DNA from: Cohnella xylanilytica
GTDB lineage: Bacteria; Bacillota; Bacilli; Paenibacillales; Paenibacillaceae
Length of the DNA stretch: 64,000 bases
Direction of reading: 5' to 3'
Assembly: GCF_014212175.1 (NCBI RefSeq)
Contig: NZ_JACJVR010000059.1
Coordinates: 1 to 64,000 of the forward strand
The stretch's first letter is position 1; every line of letters begins with the position of its first letter. Shown piece after piece: positions 58,702-64,000 of this stretch. A program made the position numbers and the translations under genes. The notes below the pieces were generated by a model. The model had not been told where the DNA came from and ran no database searches. It saw only the letters and a list, made by a program, of their open reading frames with translations.

Positions 58702-60222
58702 ATGAGCAACGGACAAACGAAAACAGACGTGATCCTGATCGGCGCCGGCATCATGAGCGCGACTCTCGGAGCGCTGCTGAAGGAATTGGCGCCGAACTGG
58801 GAAATAACCGTATTCGAGAGACGCGCGGTCGCGGGGGAAGAGAGCTCCAACGAATGGAACAACGCGGGAACGGGCCATTCTTCCCTGTGCGAGCTCAATT
58901 ATACCGTCGAGAAGCCGGACGGCTCGATCGATATCAACAAGGCGATCAAGGTCAACGAAGAGTTTCAGGTCTCGAAGCAGTTCTGGTCCTATCTGGTCGA
59001 CAGCAAGCTGATTCGCAATCCGAAGGACTTCATCGTGCCGGTTCCGCACATGAGCTTCGTGCAAGGGGACAAGGACGTCAACTTCTTAAGGAAGCGGTTC
59101 GAGGCGTTGTCGCGCAATCCCCTGTTCGAAGGGATGGAATTCTCCGACGATCCGGCCAAGCTGGCGGAGTGGATTCCGCTGATGATGAAGGACCGGAGAC
59201 TGAACGGACCGATCGCGGCCACGAGAAGCGAAGCCGGAACGGACGTCAACTTCGGCTCTTTGACGCGCATCTTGATCGACCACCTGAAGAGCAAGAACGT
59301 CGATATCAACTACGGGCATCAAGTGGACGATATCAAGCGCTCGGGCGACGGCTTGTGGGAATTGAAGGTGCGCAACGTGGGCAGCGGCGCCGTCGAACGC
59401 ATCAAGTCCAAATTCGTCTTCATCGGCGGCGGCGGCGGAAGCCTCCATCTGCTCCAGAAGTCCGGCATCCCGGAAGGGAAGGGGATCGGCGGCTTCCCGG
59501 TCAGCGGCTTGTTCATGGTGTGCCGGAATCCGGACGTCGTCGCGCAGCATCGCGCCAAAGTGTACGGCCAGGCGCCGGTCGGCGCCCCGCCGATGTCGGT
59601 TCCGCACCTCGACACCCGATTCATCGACAATAAGGAATCGCTGCTGTTCGGACCGTTCGCCGGCTTCTCGCCGAAGTTCCTGAAGTTCGGCTCCATGTTC
59701 GATCTGATCACGTCCGTCAAGCCGCACAACCTCTTCACGATGCTGGCGGCCGGCGTCAAGAACGCTTCGTTGACGACCTACCTGATCAAGCAAGTGATGC
59801 TGTCGAAGGAGAAGCGAATGGAGGCGCTGCGCGAATTCGTTCCGAACGCCAGAAGCGAGGATTGGGATCTGCTCGTCGCCGGCCAACGCGTCCAGATCAT
59901 CAAGGACACGGCTGCCGGGGGCAAAGGCACGCTTCAGTTCGGCACGGAAGTCATCAGCGCCGCCGACGGTTCGATCGCCGCTCTTCTCGGCGCTTCTCCG
60001 GGCGCGTCCACGGCCGTATCGGTCATGCTGGAGGTCATCCAGCGCTGCTTCCCGCAGCACCTCAAGACGTGGGAGCCGAAGATTCGCGAGATGATCCCGT
60101 CTTACGGATTATCCTTGATGAAGAACCCCGAGCTTATTCGCGACATCCACGCGGCGACCGCCCGGACGCTAGGGCTCGGCGGGACCAAGCCGGCAGAAGC
60201 CGTGCATCAAACCGTATCGTAA
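58702..60222 (+). CDS. mqo: malate:quinone oxidoreductase
   Basis: 506 aa, family-typical length. FAD motif [89 protein letters not shown] and [14 protein letters not shown] are Mqo signatures. Peripheral membrane enzyme that oxidises malate to oxaloacetate and reduces quinone, an alternative to NAD-malate dehydrogenase. RBS AAGGACGG. Strong terminator follows. Confidence 0.95.
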   Translation: MSNGQTKTDVILIGAGIMSATLGALLKELAPNWEITVFERRAVAGEESSNEWNNAGTGHSSLCELNYTVEKPDGSIDINKAIKVNEEFQVSKQFWSYLVDSKLIRNPKDFIVPVPHMSFVQGDKDVNFLRKRFEALSRNPLFEGMEFSDDPAKLAEWIPLMMKDRRLNGPIAATRSEAGTDVNFGSLTRILIDHLKSKNVDINYGHQVDDIKRSGDGLWELKVRNVGSGAVERIKSKFVFIGGGGGSLHLLQKSGIPEGKGIGGFPVSGLFMVCRNPDVVAQHRAKVYGQAPVGAPPMSVPHLDTRFIDNKESLLFGPFAGFSPKFLKFGSMFDLITSVKPHNLFTMLAAGVKNASLTTYLIKQVMLSKEKRMEALREFVPNARSEDWDLLVAGQRVQIIKDTAAGGKGTLQFGTEVISAADGSIAALLGASPGASTAVSVMLEVIQRCFPQHLKTWEPKIREMIPSYGLSLMKNPELIRDIHAATARTLGLGGTKPAEAVHQTVS

Positions 60223-60240
60223 TCTCGAATAAACCGTTTG

Positions 60241-60281
60241 GCCATCCGGAATTCAGTCTCGTTCCGGATGGCCGTTTTTTT
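60241..60281 (+). terminator. intrinsic terminator after mqo
   Basis: 10-bp stem GCCATCCGGA (60241-60250)/TCCGGATGGC (60263-60272), followed by G and TTTTTTTT. Confidence 0.92.
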
Positions 60282-60314
60282 TATTAGGATGAAACGTTGT
60301 GCCGAATTTTATGA

Positions 60315-60344
60315 TTGACCGAACGTTCAGTCATCGAATATGAT
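60315..60344 (+). promoter_or_regulatory. promoter with TetR-type operator before alpha/beta hydrolase
   Basis: TTGACC (60315-60320), 18-bp spacer, TATGAT (60339-60344). TGACCGAACGTTCAGTCA (60316-60333) is a near-perfect 18-bp palindrome of the AcrR/TetR operator type covering the -35 and spacer. Confidence 0.75.
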
Positions 60345-60394
60345 GAGGTGGAGAGTATGCACCCCGACTTCGAGAATGGGAAGGGAGACTACAC

Positions 60395-61162
60395 ATGGAT
60401 TTAAATTATTCGACGTACGGAAGCGGTCCCGCGATCGTCCTGATTCACTCCGGCGGCGTGGATTCCCGGGTCTGGCTTGAGCTCGTGCCGCTGCTGGCCC
60501 GAACCCGCAAGGTCGTCCTCTACGACGTCCGCGGCATCGGCCGTTCGCCCGCGCCGCAGGTGCCGTTCGACCTGGTCGACGATTTGCTCGGGCTGCTGAA
60601 CTTCTTGAAGCTGGACCGCGTCGCCCTGGTCGGACATTCCATCGGCGGGGAGACGGCGGTCAACTTCGCGCTGACCTATCCGGAGCGGGTCGATCGTCTG
60701 ACCGTCATCGCGCCGTCGCTGACGGGATTCGCCTATTCCGATACTTTCATCGGTTGGATGAGCGAGGTGAATTCGCTGGCTCCCGATATCGGCAAGATGG
60801 TTCGGTTCTCCCTGGACGGTCCTATCTACCGAACCGTCATGGCGAGCGAATATAAGGATTTTCTGACGGAGATGCACACGCTATACTTCACGCGCGTCTT
60901 CACGGAGTGGCGGAGCTTCGACGTCATCTGGCCGCAGCCTCCGGCGATCGAACGGCTGGAGACGATCGCCGCGCCGACGTTGTTCGTCTACGGAACGGTC
61001 GAATGGGACGATATGGCGGCCATCGCCGACGAGTTCAAGCGAGTTCCGTCGATCGCCTTCGCCAAGCTGGACGGCGCGGATCACATGATTCCGTTGACCC
61101 ATGCCAAGGAACTGGCCGGACATATCCTTTCTTTTCTTCAAGATAAAAATACAGCACAGTAA
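60395..61162 (+). CDS. alpha/beta hydrolase
   Basis: 255 aa. HSGGVDSRVW oxyanion-hole region, nucleophile elbow GHSIGG (Ser about 78), acid in VYGTVEWDD (about 199-206) and catalytic His in DGADHMIPLTH (about 230). Typical small cytosolic esterase or C-C hydrolase of the superfamily; substrate unknown. Good ribosome site AAGGGAG. Co-transcribed with the TetR-type gene 25 bp downstream, behind an operator-containing promoter. Confidence 0.85.
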   Translation: MDLNYSTYGSGPAIVLIHSGGVDSRVWLELVPLLARTRKVVLYDVRGIGRSPAPQVPFDLVDDLLGLLNFLKLDRVALVGHSIGGETAVNFALTYPERVDRLTVIAPSLTGFAYSDTFIGWMSEVNSLAPDIGKMVRFSLDGPIYRTVMASEYKDFLTEMHTLYFTRVFTEWRSFDVIWPQPPAIERLETIAAPTLFVYGTVEWDDMAAIADEFKRVPSIAFAKLDGADHMIPLTHAKELAGHILSFLQDKNTAQ

Positions 61163-61187
61163 AAGCACGTACGGGAGTGAACGCGAC

Positions 61188-61781
61188 ATGCCGCGCAGCC
61201 GGGAAGAGAACGAACGTATCCGCCAATCGGCCATGGCCAATATCGGGTCGGCAGCCATGGAAGTGTTCCTCGAACGGGGCTATCATGCCGCTTCGATCGA
61301 GGACATCGCCAAGAGGGCGGGAGTGGCCAAAGGGCTGATCTACAACTATTATCGGGGCAAAGAAGGCCTGTTGGCCGAGATCGTTCGCGCTCGAACGGAC
61401 GAGATCGCCGGCGTGATCGAAGAGGCCGCGGCTTCGCCCGAGCCAAGCGAGCAGTTGAGGCGGATCGTCGAAGGGGCGCTCGGCCATATCGACCGGAATC
61501 CGAAGGCGTACCGGTTCTTCCTTCATCTGCAGACCCAGCCGGAAGAAGACAAGATCCTGTCCAAGTACAGCGAGATGTTGAACAAGGAGATGTCGAGGCA
61601 ATTCGAGACGCAGTGCGACATCTTCAGACGAATGGGAGCCGAGGAGCCCGTGCTTCGCTCCTTGTACTTCTCCTCCACGCTGCATGGCGTTATGCTGATG
61701 AAGTCGGTCTATCCCGGTTATCCGGTCGAGGAGATCCAAGCGCTCATCATCCGGGAGTTCTGCCCGGACCGTCCGCGATAA
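61188..61781 (+). CDS. TetR/AcrR family regulator
   Basis: 197 aa. N-terminal helix-turn-helix AAMEVFLERGYHAASIEDIAKRAGVAKGLIYNYYRGKEGLLAEI (about 22-65). ATG 61188 follows GGGAGTG. Second gene of the hydrolase operon; most probably binds the 18-bp palindrome at 60316 to repress its own operon until a ligand (perhaps a hydrolase substrate) is present. Confidence 0.85.
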   Translation: MPRSREENERIRQSAMANIGSAAMEVFLERGYHAASIEDIAKRAGVAKGLIYNYYRGKEGLLAEIVRARTDEIAGVIEEAAASPEPSEQLRRIVEGALGHIDRNPKAYRFFLHLQTQPEEDKILSKYSEMLNKEMSRQFETQCDIFRRMGAEEPVLRSLYFSSTLHGVMLMKSVYPGYPVEEIQALIIREFCPDRPR

Positions 61782-62086
61782 TCGCGGGCTTTTTTCTTCG
61801 ATGACCCATTTACATACAAGCTCCGTTACCCATGATGGGGTCCATACCTTCGAATGGAACCTGCCGAGAAGTAGCGCCGTGCGTAATGACCGGGCCGGTG
61901 AGCTCAATCTCGCCGACATAACGGTCTACGCCGCAAGCAATCGGATCAACTTGTGCGATTTTTCGAATAGCACCGCGGGAAAAACAAGGTAGATGATTAA
62001 GCAAGACGCCGTCTAGAAGCAGAATTTGTATGATTTTTCAACCACACCGAGGAAGAATCAGTCTAAGTCCAGAATCCCGCGACAGC
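61782..62086. other. intergenic region between TetR and AraC genes
   Basis: About 300 bp without a supported gene. ATCGCGGGC then TTTTTTC at about 61780-61798 terminates the TetR operon. The remainder carries copy 2 of the dispersed element and one partial unit of the 52-bp palindromic repeat. Confidence 0.5.
61931..62040. repeat. dispersed intergenic element, copy 2, with a partial 52-bp repeat unit
   Basis: 61931-61990 aligns with 40344-40410. 62003-62040 (AAGACGCCGTCTAGAAGCAG then AATTTGTATGATTTTTCA) matches the repeat interval and left hairpin arm of the array at 40416-40695, but the right arm is lost. Confidence 0.6.
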
Positions 62087-63007
62087 TTAAGAAGAACCGA
62101 GCAGCTCCTGAACGTCCCGCATCGGCGGCCGGCCGTACATGCGGGCATATTCCCGGCTGAATTGGGACGGGCTCTCGTAGCCGACGCGGAAGGCCGCGTC
62201 GGAGGCATGCGCCGATTCCGTCAGCATCAGGCGCCGCGCCTGCTGCAGGCGAACCGTCTTCTGGTACTGCAGCGGGCTCATCGCGGTGACGCGCTTGAAG
62301 TGCTTATGGAACGCCGAAGCGCTCATGTTCACGGACCTCGCCAGCTGCTCGACCTCGATCGGACGGTCGTACTGCCGGTTAATCGTCTGGATGGCTTGGG
62401 CGATGTTATGCGCGTGGCTGCCGATGATCGCGAACGAATGGAGCAGGGAGCTTTGTTCGCCTTGAAGCACGCGATACAAAATTTCGCGGACGGCGAGCGG
62501 CGCCAGCACGGGAATGTCCTCGGGCGAATCGAGCAATCGCAAGAGCCGCACGATGGCTTCGAGCAAGGCGGGAGACGTGCGATTGACGGCGATGCCGCGG
62601 GCGGCTTCTTCGGGTACGGCGATCGGGCGGTTCGTCTCCTTGAGGATGTCCAAGATGACGTCGACTTCGAAGCTGAGCTTCAAGGCCAAATAAGGTGTCT
62701 CGGGCGAAGCTTCGACGATTCGGCCGAGGATCGGCAGTTCGACGGAAGTGACCAAGTAGGTGGAAGGATCGTACCGGTACGTATCGTCGGCCAGCGTGGC
62801 CGTCTTCGCCCCCTGCGCCACGACGCAGATGGAGGGCTTGTAGACGGACTCAAGCGGCTCCGACACCCGAACGGCATGCATCAGGGATAACGAAGGAACG
62901 GCCGTCCGATGCGTGCCGTTCGAAGGGGCATGGCGCCGAATGAGTTGCTTCATAAGTCCCAAGGCTTGTTCGGCGCGAGCCGATTCCAAGATTGCGTCCA
63001 TGTTCAT
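62087..63007 (-). CDS. AraC family regulator with AraC_N domain
   Basis: 306 aa. N-terminal AraC_N (PF06719) region (about 20-180: SVYKPSICVVAQGAKTATLADDTYRYDPSTYLVTSVELPILG) and C-terminal double helix-turn-helix (about 205-300: PIEVEQLARSVNMSASAFHKHFKRVTAMSPLQYQKTVRLQQARRLM and ASDAAFRVGYESPSQFSREYARMYGRPP). GAGAGG upstream. Divergent from the SDR gene at 63169, an arrangement widely seen for this subfamily, and likely its activator. Confidence 0.88.
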   Translation of the reverse strand: MNMDAILESARAEQALGLMKQLIRRHAPSNGTHRTAVPSLSLMHAVRVSEPLESVYKPSICVVAQGAKTATLADDTYRYDPSTYLVTSVELPILGRIVEASPETPYLALKLSFEVDVILDILKETNRPIAVPEEAARGIAVNRTSPALLEAIVRLLRLLDSPEDIPVLAPLAVREILYRVLQGEQSSLLHSFAIIGSHAHNIAQAIQTINRQYDRPIEVEQLARSVNMSASAFHKHFKRVTAMSPLQYQKTVRLQQARRLMLTESAHASDAAFRVGYESPSQFSREYARMYGRPPMRDVQELLGSS

Positions 63008-63067
63008 GGTTCCTCTCCGGATTGGGGATCGATATCTTCATCATAACGAGTCGGAAGAGGATTAGGC

Positions 63068-63118
63068 AAGGATCGTATAGGTATGATCTAACGGGTAAGG
63101 CCGATCCTTATCTATAAT
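63068..63118. promoter_or_regulatory. divergent control region for AraC and SDR genes
   Basis: TATAAT at 63113-63118 faces the SDR gene without a good -35, typical of AraC-activated promoters. AAGGATCG (63068-63075) and CGATCCTT (63102-63109) form an 8-bp inverted repeat spanning the -35 area; TAAGG/CCTTA at 63096-63110 nests inside it. Confidence 0.5.
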
Positions 63119-63168
63119 GAGATTGCAAGGTCGATCCGATAGAGAACAAGTCAAAGGAGAGAATGAAC

Positions 63169-63906
63169 ATGAGCTTAAACGGAAAAGTCGCGATCGTTAC
63201 GGGGGCGTCGAGGGGCATCGGCCGGCAGACGGCCATCCATCTGGCGATGTCCGGAGCGAAAGTCGTCGTCAATTATGCTTCGAACCGGGGAAGCGCGGAC
63301 GAGGTCGTCCAGGCGATCGAGCAAGCCGGCGGCGAGGCGGCCGCCATCCGGGCCGACGTGAGCAAGGTTAGCGAAGTGGAAGCTCTGTTCGCGGAGACGC
63401 TCGAGCGGTTCGGGCGCGTGGACATCCTGATCAATAACGCCGGCGTCATGGAGACGACGCTGCTCCCGGACGTCACCGAGGAGATCTTCGACCGGCAGTT
63501 CGCGATCAACGTGAAGGGGACTTACTTCGCTAGCCAGCAAGCGATGAAGCATATGGCGCCGGGCGGTACGATCGTCAACTTCTCGACCTCCGTGTCCGGA
63601 GCGATGCTCCCGGGGTACAGCGTCTATGCCGCGACGAAGGGCGCGGTCGAGCAGCTGACTCGCCAACTGGCGAAGGAATTCGGTCCGAAGGACATCGTCA
63701 TCAACTGCATCGCGCCGGGGCAGGTGGCGACCGAGCTGTTCTTGAACGGCAAGTCCGAGGAGCAGGTCGATTATTACCGCCGAATGAACGCGTTCGGGCG
63801 GCTCGGCGAACCCGAGGATATCGCGAACGCGATCGATCTGCTCGTCAGCGACAAAGCCCGTTGGATGACGGGACAGACGATTCGCGTCAACGGCGGGTTC
63901 AACTAA
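63169..63906 (+). CDS. short-chain dehydrogenase/reductase
   Basis: 245 aa, classical SDR. TGASRGIG (11-18), NNAG (about 87-90), Ser in NFSTSVSG (about 140), YAATK (Tyr about 152, Lys about 156), and IRVNGGFN end. The Asn-Tyr-Ala-Ser after strand 2 suggests NADP(H). ATG 63169 has AAGGAG 8-9 nt upstream; the in-frame ATG at 63163 is too close. Divergent AraC-type gene probably controls it. Substrate unknown. Confidence 0.88.
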   Translation: MSLNGKVAIVTGASRGIGRQTAIHLAMSGAKVVVNYASNRGSADEVVQAIEQAGGEAAAIRADVSKVSEVEALFAETLERFGRVDILINNAGVMETTLLPDVTEEIFDRQFAINVKGTYFASQQAMKHMAPGGTIVNFSTSVSGAMLPGYSVYAATKGAVEQLTRQLAKEFGPKDIVINCIAPGQVATELFLNGKSEEQVDYYRRMNAFGRLGEPEDIANAIDLLVSDKARWMTGQTIRVNGGFN

Positions 63907-63942
63907 GGTTCTTCCGAACGGGAATCCGGACACCCGGAGCGC

Positions 63943-63973
63943 AGGCAGCCGAGCTATCGGCTGCCTTTTTTTG
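63943..63973 (+). terminator. intrinsic terminator after SDR gene
   Basis: 10-bp stem AGGCAGCCGA (63943-63952)/TCGGCTGCCT (63957-63966), loop GCTA, followed by TTTTTTT. Confidence 0.92.
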
Positions 63974-64000
63974 GGGCGTAATAGGCCTTCGACCTCCTAA

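Overview
The window looks like a chromosomal segment of a spore-forming, high-G+C member of the Paenibacillaceae (Paenibacillus/Cohnella-like). This is inferred from CotF-type spore coat proteins, two ydaO-type c-di-AMP riboswitches, a Kdp system with a KimA potassium importer, an Lsa-type ABC-F protein, and a YesM/YesN two-component system beside an LplB/LplC-type sugar ABC transporter. Most start codons have a clear GGAGG-type ribosome binding site. I saw no tRNA, rRNA, phage, transposase or true CRISPR array.

Layout. 0-4 kb: guanine deaminase (minus strand), then an Lsa-type ABC-F protein behind a long leader with upstream ORFs and terminator structures, then a CotF-like protein. 4-10 kb: an FAD oxidoreductase with a divergent AraC regulator, then a five-gene sporulation-type operon (four small CotF-like proteins around a zinc alcohol dehydrogenase) like B. 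subtilis yraG-yraF-adhB-yraE-yraD. 10-12 kb: a Mn-type CDF exporter and a CopC protein.

11.8-24.1 kb is a potassium locus. kdpE and a short KdpD-like kinase are divergent from a c-di-AMP riboswitch followed by a 37-aa membrane peptide, kdpF, kdpA, kdpB, kdpC and a stand-alone sensor made of two tandem KdpD N-terminal/USP modules. A second c-di-AMP riboswitch then controls kimA. Kinase and sensor halves of KdpD are thus separate genes, and the sensor half is duplicated.

24-34 kb is accessory in character: a stalk-domain surface protein, a class C beta-lactamase-like hydrolase, a more AT-rich two-gene AAA ATPase/HNH endonuclease module (Septu-like, predicted anti-phage, ATPase interrupted by a +1 frameshift), an ArsR/MFS pair with matching operators, a frameshifted acyltransferase and a HAD hydrolase. 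34-40 kb: FadR-type regulator with glcDF, then glpD behind a leader terminator. 40-40.7 kb is non-coding and holds a CBM9-like gene remnant and a six-copy array of 52-bp palindrome-containing repeats; a relative of this element lies at about 62 kb.

40.9-48 kb is a sugar ABC transporter with YesM/YesN-type regulators. 48-64 kb carries small regulator/enzyme pairs (ArsR/AHSA1; SDR/TetR sharing a conserved upstream element; nitroreductase/MocR; TrxB-like reductase; alpha/beta hydrolase/TetR; AraC/SDR), an acidic-repeat stalk protein, a GMC oxidoreductase with a fused gluconate-dehydrogenase-subunit-3-like domain, and malate:quinone oxidoreductase.
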